From: Eubacteriales bacterium
GTDB lineage: Bacteria; Bacillota; Clostridia; Lachnospirales; Lachnospiraceae
DNA: 55,376 bases
Direction: 5' to 3'
Assembly (NCBI GenBank): GCA_030524125.1
Contig: JAUNHB010000008.1
Location: 1-55,376, forward strand
Shown here: in pieces, positions 41,359 to 49,532 of the stretch
Layout: every line of letters begins with the position of its first letter
How positions within the stretch are numbered: position 1 is the stretch's first letter
Notes under the pieces: generated by a model
The model's input: only the letters and a program-made list of their open reading frames with translations
Databases searched by the model: none
Told to the model about the DNA's origin: nothing
Program-made: the position numbers and the translations under genes

Positions 41359-42849
41359 TTGAAATTGAACAGCGTTATGCTTTTTCACCGTTTAGAGAAC
41401 TATTTTGACATTGAATATGAACGTTCTTCCCAAAATCTGTATGTGCGAAGACCGGTTTTCTACAACGATTTCTTTCAGTTCGACCATCAGGTCGTCATCG
41501 TTGACGCCAGAGACATCCGTCATTGTGTAGACCGGTGCGAGAGCTGTATCCTGATCTGCCTTGGTCAGCCGGAGGAAGATGTGCGGGACGCGGGCGAAAA
41601 CGATCTGGCCGTGCTCAACGATCCCACCTCCGGCGGGATCATCCTCAATATCCTGACCAATATTTTTGAACTGTTCGACGAGTGGGATTCCCGACTGAAC
41701 CGGATCTTCTATCAGACGATGGACGTACAGGAGATGCTGGAGGCCACGGCGCAGGTGCTCTCCCCCACGATCTCTTTGCTGGACCGGGATTTCCGGTATA
41801 TCGCCTATACCAGCACGCCCGACCTCTCCCGGAAGTTTGTGGACGAGACCAACCGCCTCCCGGTCAAGGACGTGGCTCTTCTCACCTCCCGGCCCGATTT
41901 CAAGGAGCTGGAGACGCTTGAAGGCCCCTTTTCCTACACGGCCGGAGAATCTGTCGTCTATCAGAACATCTTCGACGACGGGCGCTATGTGGGCCGCCTG
42001 TGCGCGCTGCCCGACAATCCTTCTGAAGAAGAATATACCAAGGCGGTGTTCCGTCATCTGACGCCCTACATCGAACGGCTCTACGGCCAGCAGCAGACCT
42101 TCGAGGCCATCCCCGTGCGAAAGGCCGCCCTGCGCCGCCTGCTGCTGCGCTGCTTCAACGGGGAAGCGCCGGACACGGCCGCGCTCCTCTCCGCGCTCCC
42201 GGAGAACGGATACCGGCAGGGGGCTTCCCTTTGCGTGCTCTGTCTCCAGAGCGTCTCCGAGCGGTTCTCCCACAGCATGAACTATCTCTGCGCCCAGCTG
42301 GAGCGCCTAAGCCCCGGCGTGTGCTGTGTGCCGCTCCCCGGCGAGATCGGCCTTTTGCTGGACGCCGGAGTCTGCCGCGCCGACGCGTTCGCCCCGTTTC
42401 TTCTCGAAAATCATATGGCCGCAGGCGTGAGCCGGGAATTTTCGGACTGCGCGCTTCTTCTCTCCGCATGGAGCCAGTCCCGCTTCGCCCTTCAGACCGG
42501 GCTTGGGACGACGCCGCCCCGGCCTCTCTGTCCGTTTGACGACTGCGCCCTTTTGTACCTGCTCCGGCATGGGACCGGCTCTTTTCTCCCGGAGCAGATC
42601 GCGCACCCGGGCCTTCTCCTTCTTCTGAGGAGGGACCGGGAGCGCGGGACCTCCTACTACGCCACCCTGCGCGCCTATTTTGACTGCCAGTACAATGCAG
42701 CCGCTGCGGCCAAATCCCTCTACATCCACCGGAGCTCCTTCATCAACCGCATGGAGCGGGTGCAGGAGCTGATCGGATGGAATCAGCAGGATCCGGACGA
42801 GCGGCTGTACATGATGATCTCGTTTCGGATTTTAGGCGACGAACGCTGA
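41359..42849 (+). CDS. PucR/CdaR-type transcriptional regulator (paralog 1)
   Basis: 496-residue regulator. N-terminal 110 residues are a PucR-like sensor region, the middle (about 130-260) a GAF-like part, and the C-terminus the PucR HTH (LRAYFDCQYNAAAAAKSLYIHRSSFINRMERVQEL). Start set at TTG 41359 (LKLNSVMLFHRLE), eight bases after AGGAGGG, because the paralog at 47453 begins the same way; the longer ATG frame lacks a ribosome site. Divergent from the UroD-like gene, its likely target. A weak promoter (TTGCTT, 16 bases, TACAAT) lies near 41310-41337. Confidence 0.85.
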   Translation: MKLNSVMLFHRLENYFDIEYERSSQNLYVRRPVFYNDFFQFDHQVVIVDARDIRHCVDRCESCILICLGQPEEDVRDAGENDLAVLNDPTSGGIILNILTNIFELFDEWDSRLNRIFYQTMDVQEMLEATAQVLSPTISLLDRDFRYIAYTSTPDLSRKFVDETNRLPVKDVALLTSRPDFKELETLEGPFSYTAGESVVYQNIFDDGRYVGRLCALPDNPSEEEYTKAVFRHLTPYIERLYGQQQTFEAIPVRKAALRRLLLRCFNGEAPDTAALLSALPENGYRQGASLCVLCLQSVSERFSHSMNYLCAQLERLSPGVCCVPLPGEIGLLLDAGVCRADAFAPFLLENHMAAGVSREFSDCALLLSAWSQSRFALQTGLGTTPPRPLCPFDDCALLYLLRHGTGSFLPEQIAHPGLLLLLRRDRERGTSYYATLRAYFDCQYNAAAAAKSLYIHRSSFINRMERVQELIGWNQQDPDERLYMMISFRILGDER

Positions 42850-42868
42850 AAGAAACCTTGTTTCCTCT

Positions 42869-43543
42869 CTAACGATTCTCGATCTGCCAGTCGATGGGCG
42901 CAAGGCCGTGCTCTTCCAGAAAGGCGTTGGCCCTGCTGAAGTGTCTGCACCCGAAAAATCCCCGGTAGGCCGACAGCGGACTCGGATGCGGCGCTTCCAG
43001 GATCAGATGCTTTGGATTGTGAAGCATGGATTTCTTCATCTGGGCGGGCCGTCCCCACAGCAGGAACACCATGGGCCGGTCCTGCTCATCCAGCACCCGG
43101 ATGGCCGCGTCGGTGAACTCCTCCCAGCCGATGCCCCGATGGGAATTGGCCTGATGGGCGCGCACCGTCAGCACCGTGTTCAGAAGCATCACTCCCTGGC
43201 GGGCCCATTTCTCCAGATAGCCGTTGTTCGGAATGTAGCAGCCGCAGTCGTCGTGCAGCTCCTGATAAATGTTCACGAGGGACGGCGGGATCTCCACGTC
43301 CGGCTTCACCGAGAAGCAAAGCCCGTGGGCCTGCCCGTTGTTGTGATACGGATCCTGACCGAGGATCACCACCTTCACCTCCGCCAGAGGCGTGAACGCG
43401 AACGCATTGAAAATGTCGTCCGACGGCGGAAAAATCTGGTGCGTGCTGTACTCCGTTTTCACAGTCTGATATAACTTCGCATAGTATGGTTTCTTAAATT
43501 CCGGGCTCAGAGGGCCCAGCCAGTCGTTGGATATGGCTGCCAT
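42869..43543 (-). CDS. ung: Uracil-DNA glycosylase
   Basis: 224-residue family 1 UDG that removes uracil from DNA. Motif A GQDPYH holds the catalytic Asp; motif B HPSPLSAYRG holds the catalytic His; the uracil-pocket Phe is in GLCFSV. Full length. ATG 43543 follows AGGAGGT, 14 bases after hisF, so it is the last gene of the 45506-42869 operon. Convergent with the PucR gene, 19 bases apart. Confidence 0.97.
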   Translation of the reverse strand: MAAISNDWLGPLSPEFKKPYYAKLYQTVKTEYSTHQIFPPSDDIFNAFAFTPLAEVKVVILGQDPYHNNGQAHGLCFSVKPDVEIPPSLVNIYQELHDDCGCYIPNNGYLEKWARQGVMLLNTVLTVRAHQANSHRGIGWEEFTDAAIRVLDEQDRPMVFLLWGRPAQMKKSMLHNPKHLILEAPHPSPLSAYRGFFGCRHFSRANAFLEEHGLAPIDWQIENR

Positions 43544-43557
43544 GCTTTCTGTACCTC

Positions 43558-44319
43558 CTACAAACGTACGGGAACGCCTGATTCCCGCAAATATTCTTTG
43601 ACCTCCCGGATCTCCAGCTCCTTATAGTGAAAGAGCGACGCCGCCAGCGCCGCGTCGGCCCGGCCTTCGGTCAGCGCGTCGTAAAAATGCTCCTTCGTCC
43701 CGGCTCCGCCGGAGGCGATGACCGGGATTGACACCCGCTCCGCGATGGCCCGGGTGAGCGAAAGGTCGTAGCCCTCCTTCGTCCCGTCACAGTCCATGCT
43801 GGTCAGAAGGATCTCGCCCGCCCCGAGCTTCTCGGCCTTCACGGCCCACTCCACCGCGTCGATACCCATGTCCACGCGTCCTCCGTTTTTGTATATATTC
43901 CAACCGCTTCCATCGGCCCGCCGTTTGGCGTCGATGGCCACCACCACACACTGGCTCCCGAATTTATCGGCAGCCTCGCTGATGAGCTCCGGCCGCAGGA
44001 TCGCTGCCGTGTTGACGGAGATCTTGTCCGCCCCCTCGCGAAGCAGCGCTTTGAAATCCTCCACCGTGCGGATGCCTCCTCCCACGGTAAACGGGATAAA
44101 CACCTTCTCCGCCACCCGGCGCACCATATCGGCCACCGTGGCCCGGGCGTCCACGCTCGCCGTAATGTCGAGAAAGACCAGCTCGTCCGCGCCCGCCGCG
44201 TCGTAGGCCGCCGCGATCTCCACCGGATCGCCCGCGTCTCTTAAGTTCACAAAATTTACGCCCTTCACCACGCGGCCCGCGTGCACGTCCAGGCAGGGAA
44301 TGATCCGTTTCGTAAACAT
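43558..44319 (-). CDS. hisF: Imidazole glycerol phosphate synthase, cyclase subunit
   Basis: 253-residue TIM-barrel cyclase of histidine biosynthesis; with HisH it forms imidazole glycerol phosphate and AICAR. The catalytic Asp is in [18 protein letters not shown], the second Asp in [16 protein letters not shown]. Normal length. Begins three bases after hisH. Other his genes are not in the window. Confidence 0.97.
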   Translation of the reverse strand: MFTKRIIPCLDVHAGRVVKGVNFVNLRDAGDPVEIAAAYDAAGADELVFLDITASVDARATVADMVRRVAEKVFIPFTVGGGIRTVEDFKALLREGADKISVNTAAILRPELISEAADKFGSQCVVVAIDAKRRADGSGWNIYKNGGRVDMGIDAVEWAVKAEKLGAGEILLTSMDCDGTKEGYDLSLTRAIAERVSIPVIASGGAGTKEHFYDALTEGRADAALAASLFHYKELEIREVKEYLRESGVPVRL

Positions 44320-44322
44320 AGG

Positions 44323-44934
44323 CTAATCCTCCAGCTCTGCAAAATTTTTCAGTATGGCAAGCCCCACGCGGCTGCTCTTCTCCGGATGGAACTGACAGGC
44401 AAACACGTTTCCCTGCTCCACGGAAGCGTCGATGCTCACGCCGTACTCCGTCCTGGCTTTCACGATCTGCGGATCCTCCGCCCTCAGGTAATAGGAATGC
44501 ACAAAATATACGTACGGCTCTCTTTCCAGCCCCCCAAAGAGCCTTCCGTCTCCGGAGAGATTCAGAGAATTCCAACCGATATGGGGCACCTTGAGACCTT
44601 CGCCGTCCGGGATCCGCAGGATCTCTCCCTTCAGGATTCCAAGCCCCTCCGCACCCGGCGACTCCTCGCTTCTCTCAAACAAAAGCTGAAGCCCGAGACA
44701 GATGCCAAGAAACGGCTTTCCCTGCGCCGCAAGCTCGCGGATCACTTCCACTAGCCCGTACTCCCGCAGATGCTCCATGGCGTCCCCAAAAGAGCCCACG
44801 CCCGGCAGGATCACCTTGTCCGCCTCCAGAAGCCGCTGCCGGTCTCTCGTGACGCACACCTCCTGCCCCAGATATTTCATGGCCTTCTCCACGCTTCGGA
44901 TATTTCCCGCGTCGTAATCGATGATTCCTATCAT
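44323..44934 (-). CDS. hisH: Imidazole glycerol phosphate synthase, glutaminase subunit
   Basis: 203-residue class I glutamine amidotransferase that passes ammonia to HisF. Nucleophile Cys in FLGICLGLQLLF; His/Glu pair in QFHPEKSS. N-terminus IGIIDYDAGNIRSVEKA is typical. Its ATGA overlaps the stop of the Sir2-like gene. Confidence 0.97.
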   Translation of the reverse strand: MIGIIDYDAGNIRSVEKAMKYLGQEVCVTRDRQRLLEADKVILPGVGSFGDAMEHLREYGLVEVIRELAAQGKPFLGICLGLQLLFERSEESPGAEGLGILKGEILRIPDGEGLKVPHIGWNSLNLSGDGRLFGGLEREPYVYFVHSYYLRAEDPQIVKARTEYGVSIDASVEQGNVFACQFHPEKSSRVGLAILKNFAELED

Positions 44935-45506
44935 GCGCCCGCCTCCTTCTCTGCTCCTGCCTCACCCGCTTCGTCAGCCGGCTCCGGCTGTTCCGCTGCC
45001 GCAGTCTCTCCAGCCGTCCGCTCCGGCTGCCGCCCTGTCATGCCCGCAAAAAACCGCTCCGGATCCTCCCTGACCGGGATCCCCCGGTCAGCGATCTCCT
45101 CGGACAGCTGGGGAAATTTCCCGCTGATCCGGATGTAACGGGCTTTCTTATTAAAATAGGCCGTCTTCTCAAACGGAAAGCGGATCAGCTGCGGATGGGC
45201 GAACCCTGCGCCCAGCTCCAGCACGCACAGCCGCTGATGCAACGTAAAGGACAGCCAGCGAAGATAGTCCTCCCAGCTCTTATGCCCCCCGGGATCCTGA
45301 AGCGGAGCCGTGATCCGCTCCGGATCCAGCCCCGCCGCCTCCAGACCCGCCCTGTCTTTCAGCGTCACGATAAAATAGTCCTTGTTTTTCAGAAGTCCGG
45401 CCAGCTCCTTCCATAGCCGCGGATCGCCCGAGAGCTCCTCTCCCAGCCCCACCAGCACCAGATTCGCTTCCCGCACCTCTTTCTTTACTTCTTCCAGTGT
45501 CGCCAT
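44931..45506 (-). CDS. Sir2-like reduced Rossmann protein of unknown function
   Basis: 191-residue protein that heads the hisH-hisF-ung operon. It resembles a shortened sirtuin-type Rossmann domain: ANLVLVGLGEELS near residue 14 and LCVLELGAGFAHPQLIRFPFE near residue 94 (the latter like the LIEINL/G-x-x-P region), but the Cys4 zinc site and the catalytic GITQNIDxLH motif of active sirtuins are missing. The last 35 residues are low-complexity Ala, Glu, Gly and Pro. Role unknown; its place before hisH is probably incidental. Sirtuin relation is a weak reading. Confidence 0.7.
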   Translation of the reverse strand: MATLEEVKKEVREANLVLVGLGEELSGDPRLWKELAGLLKNKDYFIVTLKDRAGLEAAGLDPERITAPLQDPGGHKSWEDYLRWLSFTLHQRLCVLELGAGFAHPQLIRFPFEKTAYFNKKARYIRISGKFPQLSEEIADRGIPVREDPERFFAGMTGRQPERTAGETAAAEQPEPADEAGEAGAEKEAGA

Positions 45507-45553
45507 GTCGTCCTTCCTTCCCTCGTCCGCAGACAGCGGATGAAACTTGTATC

Positions 45554-45582
45554 AGTATACCACGGAAACGGAAAGTTGTCTA
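45554..45582 (-). promoter_or_regulatory. Promoter of the Sir2-like/hisH/hisF/ung operon
   Basis: Minus strand: TAGACA, 17 bases, TATACT with extended TGG before the -10. A small hairpin TCCGC/GCGGA follows in the leader. Confidence 0.8.
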
Positions 45583-45611
45583 TTTTCGATGAGACGCCGT
45601 TTTTGCGCCTG

Positions 45612-45664
45612 AAAAACAAGGCCGCCGTCCCATGACTGACGGATCAGCCATGGAGCGGCGGCCT
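45612..45664 (-). terminator. Terminator of the corrinoid methyltransferase operon
   Basis: Minus strand: 9-bp stem AGGCCGCCG/CGGCGGCCT with an inner CATGG/CCATG pairing, then TTGTTTTTC. About 30 bases past the corrinoid protein stop. Confidence 0.85.
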
Positions 45665-45694
45665 CTTAAAAGCACCGTTCAACCGTATCTGAAA

Positions 45695-46330
45695 TTATGC
45701 GACCAGCTCTTTTGCCTTCTGTGCGCAGGAAGCCGCGTCCTCGGTGTACGCATCCGCGCCGATCTCGTCCGCAAACGCCTGCGTGATCGGAGCTCCGCCT
45801 ACCATGACCTTGATGCTGCCGCGGAACGCCTCGCTGTTGAGGAGCGTCACCGTGTCCTTCAGGGCCGGCATGGTCGTGGTCAGAAGCGCGGAACAGCAGA
45901 CGATCTTCGTATCCGGATTCTGCTCCACAGCCTCCACAAACTTCTCCTTCGGAACGTCCACGCCCAGATCGATGACCTCAAAGCCTGCGGACTCCAGCAT
46001 CATGCTGACCAGATTCTTTCCGATATCGTGAAGGTCTCCGGCGACGGTTCCGATGATCACCTTTCCTGCCGCTCCGGCAACGCCCGTAGCCAGATGGGGC
46101 TTGAGCACCTCGACGCCCTTCTTCATGGCTCTTGCGGCTACCAGCATCTCGGGAACGAAGATCTCTCCTGCCTTGAACTTGGCTCCGACCTCGTCCATGG
46201 CCTTGATCATACCGTCGTTCAGGATCGCCGTCGGTTCACATCCTGCGTCCAGCGCCTCCTGAGCGGCCGCCGCGATGAGCTTTGCCTTTCCCTTTACTAC
46301 CAGATCATAAACTTCCTGAATTCCTGCCAT
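45695..46330 (-). CDS. Corrinoid (B12-binding) methyl-carrier protein
   Basis: 211-residue corrinoid protein of the MtaC/MtbC/MtvC type. Residues 1-85 are the helical cap domain; 90-211 the B12-binding Rossmann domain with the cobalt-ligand His in GDLHDIGKNL and later VGGAPIT. It carries the methyl group between the UroD-type and MtrH-type methyltransferases. Start at ATG 46330 after GGAGGTAAG; an earlier ATG lies inside the ribosome site. Downstream of the MeTr gene in one operon. Confidence 0.94.
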   Translation of the reverse strand: MAGIQEVYDLVVKGKAKLIAAAAQEALDAGCEPTAILNDGMIKAMDEVGAKFKAGEIFVPEMLVAARAMKKGVEVLKPHLATGVAGAAGKVIIGTVAGDLHDIGKNLVSMMLESAGFEVIDLGVDVPKEKFVEAVEQNPDTKIVCCSALLTTTMPALKDTVTLLNSEAFRGSIKVMVGGAPITQAFADEIGADAYTEDAASCAQKAKELVA

Positions 46331-46419
46331 TTTTCTTACCTCCATTTTTTGATTGAAAATTTATTCCCAGCGGCCCCGGAGGAATGGCGTTCTCCCAGAG
46401 CCGCCCGCGTGCGTCTCTC

Positions 46420-47223
46420 TTATTTCTTCGGTCCGAAGATGCCCTCTCTGTAAGCGCTGATGTACTCCATGCAGTAGTCGTCCAGACCAAGGAGCGCCTC
46501 GGTGGCGTAGATCACGCCCATCATATCCCGGTTGGTCGGATCTAAGATGGCGCTGTCAAGTCCCGCGTTCATGGCCAGCACCGTGAAGCCGAGATTGACC
46601 ATCTTGCGCACCGGCAGATTGAAGGAAATGTTGCTGACCGCCGCCGTGATGTGGATGTTCGGGCAGCGCTTGCGGATCGTGCTGATGACCTCCACGTTCA
46701 TGGCGATGCCGTCCTCGGACGTGCAGAGCATCTCCACCAGCGGGTCGATGTGCATGCGGGAGTGGTCGATGCCGTACTCCTCCGCTTTCTTTAAAATGTA
46801 ATCGAACACCTTCAGTCTGTCCTCCGCGCATTTGGGAATGCCCGTGTCGTCGGAGAGAAGGCAGATGACCTCCCATTTCGTACCGGCGATCAGCGGGAAG
46901 ATCTTGTCCACCTTGCCGCCCTCTCCGGACACCGAGTTAATCAGACCCGGCCGCTTGCAGTACGGAAATACCTGCGCCAGCACATCCGCGCTGGGACTGT
47001 CCACCGAGATCGGCAGATCCGTCACCTCCTGAATACAGTCGATCATCCATTTCAGCGTCTCGACCTCCTCGGCCTCCGGCACCGACGCGCAGCAGTCGAT
47101 GAACGTAGCCCCCGCATCCGCCTGCGCTTTCGCCCGGTTCCTGATAAATTCCGCATCCCTCTTCGCGATGGCTTCCGCCACGGCCGGAATGGAACCGTTG
47201 ATCTTTTCTCCAATAATGATCAT
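46420..47223 (-). CDS. Methyltetrahydrofolate:corrinoid methyltransferase (pterin-binding, AcsE/MtvA-like)
   Basis: 267-residue TIM-barrel pterin-binding enzyme related to AcsE, MetH and dihydropteroate synthase. Motifs: IIIGEKINGSIPAV at the N-terminus, GATFIDCCAS, LPISVDSPSADVL, LINSVSGEGGK, and NISFNLPVR near the C-terminus. Expected to move methyl from the corrinoid protein to tetrahydrofolate. Start at ATG 47223, eight bases after AAGGAGG. It precedes the corrinoid protein gene; promoter at 47290-47318. Confidence 0.92.
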   Translation of the reverse strand: MIIIGEKINGSIPAVAEAIAKRDAEFIRNRAKAQADAGATFIDCCASVPEAEEVETLKWMIDCIQEVTDLPISVDSPSADVLAQVFPYCKRPGLINSVSGEGGKVDKIFPLIAGTKWEVICLLSDDTGIPKCAEDRLKVFDYILKKAEEYGIDHSRMHIDPLVEMLCTSEDGIAMNVEVISTIRKRCPNIHITAAVSNISFNLPVRKMVNLGFTVLAMNAGLDSAILDPTNRDMMGVIYATEALLGLDDYCMEYISAYREGIFGPKK

Positions 47224-47289
47224 TCCATTTTCCTCCTTCTTCATATATCCTGTACAGCTTTCTCGTTCTTTCTTGTCTGTTTTCTGTAC

Positions 47290-47318
47290 ATTTTATCCAT
47301 ATCATGACTGTATCACAA
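47290..47318 (-). promoter_or_regulatory. Promoter of the MeTr-corrinoid protein operon
   Basis: Minus strand: TTGTGA, 17 bases, TAAAAT. A TGTACA hexamer at 47285-47290 touches the -10 and a second lies at 47251-47256, a possible regulator pair. Confidence 0.65.
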
Positions 47319-47392
47319 TCCCATCTTCTTCTCCACCTTCAAAATTGCTGATTTTCCGTATGCCTTTTCCTACATTTTATAGGAGCGCCGTC

Positions 47393-47421
47393 TTGCCTTT
47401 GTTTTTTTTCTGCCGTATAAT
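47393..47421 (+). promoter_or_regulatory. Promoter of PucR paralog 2
   Basis: TTGCCT, 17 bases, consensus TATAAT, 31 bases before the start codon. Confidence 0.75.
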
Positions 47422-47452
47422 GGGAGCAACGATAAAAGAAAGGATCGAATCC

Positions 47453-48976
47453 ATGAAACTGAGCGCGCTTCTGATCAGCTGGTATCTGCAAAAAAACTAC
47501 GCCATGCGGGCGTCCACATGGCTCTCCGGCGAGCCTCATCTGGAATATCCGCTGCTCTACACCGGCGGCGGGCCGCTGAGAGAGGGCGTCCTCTATGTGA
47601 CGGGAGACCCGGATTTTTCCATCCCTTCCCACAAATTGTCGAAAACCTTTGTGATCCTGACGGGTTCGCAGTTTCAGGTCTCCGAGGCGGACTATCCCAA
47701 TCTGTGCGTGCTCCCGGAGGCAGACTCTCCCTTCGAGGTACTGGCGTTTCTCCAGGAGCTCTTCTCATGTTACGCGCAGTGGAGCCAGTCCCTCTTTGAG
47801 TCCCGTCTGGCCGGAGCCACGATCCAGAATCTTCTGGATCTGACCGACCGGATCATCCCGAATCCGATGATAGTCATCGGCATGGATTTCCGGATCATCG
47901 CTTCCAAAAAAAGCCGCTACGGAGACTTAAAGATACCGGTGCTCGGCTCCGACGACGAGACCATGGATCTGATCAGCGCGCTGAAAAACGATCCCAATTA
48001 CGAGGAGGCCTACTACCGGACCGGCTATTTCCACTATCCGGGCAACGACGTCGCCGTCCCGTCCCTGTGCGTCAATATTTCCAAATTTGACAGGACGGTC
48101 TACCGGATCATGATCATGGACGGGGAAGTCCCTCTGGACGACACCTTCGGGTTCATCCTCGAATATCTGGCCCGGATGGTCTCCCACGCCCTGTCCAACA
48201 ACCCCATGGCCGGTCACGACTACGCCCACTCCCTGCACCAGATCTTCACCAATCTGCTGACGGACCCGTCCGCCGACTACGTGGATATCAGTCAACAGTT
48301 TTCCTCGGCCGGATGGATGTCCCACCATGTCTACCAGTGCGTCCTTTTGAAGACCGGTATCCTGGATCTTAAAAATCTGACGCTCCGTTCCATCTGCAGC
48401 TATGTGGAAAATTCCATCCCTGCCTCCTGCGCGGTGGAGCATCAGGGAAACGCCGTCGTCTACATCAATCTGGATCTGTGCAGCATGGATATAGACGAGA
48501 TTTCCCAGCGTCTGGCGAATTTCGTCCGGGACAGCCTCCTAAACGCCGGGTACAGCCGGAAGATGCTGGGACATTTTAATTTTCAGAGGCAGTACGTGCA
48601 GGCCTCCATCGCCCTTCAGGTCGGGCGGCGGCGCAACCCGTCCCAGTGGATCCACCATTTTAACCAGATCGCCCTGCCCTACATCTTAGAGCAGGCGACA
48701 AAAAAGCTTCCCGCGTACATGATCTGTCACGAGAAGCTGATCGCGCTGAAAAACGCCGATGAAAACAACCACACCCAGCTTTACCGCACCGTCCGGTGCT
48801 ATCTGGAAAATCACCAGAGCATCGCCCGCACCTCCGAGGCGCTCTTTATCCACAGAAGCACGCTCCTGTACCGCCTCGAGAAGATCCGGGACGCTCTGAA
48901 GACCGATTTTTCCGACCCGGAGGAGCTGCTCTACCTTCTTTTATCCTTCCGGCTTCTGGATCAGGAAGGCGACTAG
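47453..48976 (+). CDS. PucR/CdaR-type transcriptional regulator (paralog 2)
   Basis: 507-residue paralog of the 41359 product, with the same plan: N-terminal PucR-like sensor (MKLSALLISWYLQKNY), central GAF-like part (residues about 130-260) and C-terminal HTH (VRCYLENHQSIARTSEALFIHRSTLLYRLEKIRDAL). Start ATG 47453 after AAAGGA; the longer frame crosses its promoter. Divergent from the methyltransferase-corrinoid operon and convergent with the DUF2284 gene (13-base gap), so it is the likely regulator of the corrinoid system. Confidence 0.9.
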   Translation: MKLSALLISWYLQKNYAMRASTWLSGEPHLEYPLLYTGGGPLREGVLYVTGDPDFSIPSHKLSKTFVILTGSQFQVSEADYPNLCVLPEADSPFEVLAFLQELFSCYAQWSQSLFESRLAGATIQNLLDLTDRIIPNPMIVIGMDFRIIASKKSRYGDLKIPVLGSDDETMDLISALKNDPNYEEAYYRTGYFHYPGNDVAVPSLCVNISKFDRTVYRIMIMDGEVPLDDTFGFILEYLARMVSHALSNNPMAGHDYAHSLHQIFTNLLTDPSADYVDISQQFSSAGWMSHHVYQCVLLKTGILDLKNLTLRSICSYVENSIPASCAVEHQGNAVVYINLDLCSMDIDEISQRLANFVRDSLLNAGYSRKMLGHFNFQRQYVQASIALQVGRRRNPSQWIHHFNQIALPYILEQATKKLPAYMICHEKLIALKNADENNHTQLYRTVRCYLENHQSIARTSEALFIHRSTLLYRLEKIRDALKTDFSDPEELLYLLLSFRLLDQEGD

Positions 48977-48989
48977 GCAAACATCCCCG

Positions 48990-49529
48990 TCAGCCCAGCA
49001 GGTAGCAGCCGGTGTAGGCGATCGTGTTGGGACCGTAATAGTAGTCCATGCCGTTCGCCCTGCACAGATCGCTGACCACGATGCCGTAGGATTCCAGAGA
49101 CGAGATCCGCTTTGCCGGGAAGCGGCACGGCTCGTCCGGATAGGAACAGGCTTTGCAGACCGTGCAGCAGCCCGCTCCCAGACAGAGAAGCTTCGGATAC
49201 CTCTCCCGAAGGAGGTCCGCCCCCGCGAAAAACGCCTTCTTATGCCGTGCTTCCGTCTCCTGCATCCCTTCAAAATCCATGCTGTCCTCCAGCTCTCCCA
49301 CGCTCTGCACCAGGATGCCGAAGCGGTAGGGAGCGATCCTCTCCCCGCACTCCTCCAGCGATCCGCAGCCGGGCGGACATGCCCAGTTGCGTCCGTACTG
49401 CCCGCACGTGTTGGCCTCGCACATCTGCCGCACCTCCGGCAGCAGACGGATCGTGGCGCAGTCCAGACAGGCCGTGTGGTCAAAGTCGGCCTCCCCGATC
49501 AGTTGTCTTGCGTTTTCATATTCTCCCAT
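48990..49529 (-). CDS. DUF2284 cysteine-rich putative metal-binding protein
   Basis: 179-residue DUF2284 protein rich in cysteines: CLDC near residue 21, CEANTCGQYGRNWACPPGCG, CLGAGCCTVCKACSYPDEPCRF. The spacing suggests metal or iron-sulfur binding. Its function is not established; family members are often encoded near corrinoid methyltransferases. Begins three bases after the reductive-activator gene, so one operon. Ends with TGCYLLG. Confidence 0.88.
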   Translation of the reverse strand: MGEYENARQLIGEADFDHTACLDCATIRLLPEVRQMCEANTCGQYGRNWACPPGCGSLEECGERIAPYRFGILVQSVGELEDSMDFEGMQETEARHKKAFFAGADLLRERYPKLLCLGAGCCTVCKACSYPDEPCRFPAKRISSLESYGIVVSDLCRANGMDYYYGPNTIAYTGCYLLG

Positions 49530-49532
49530 CGT

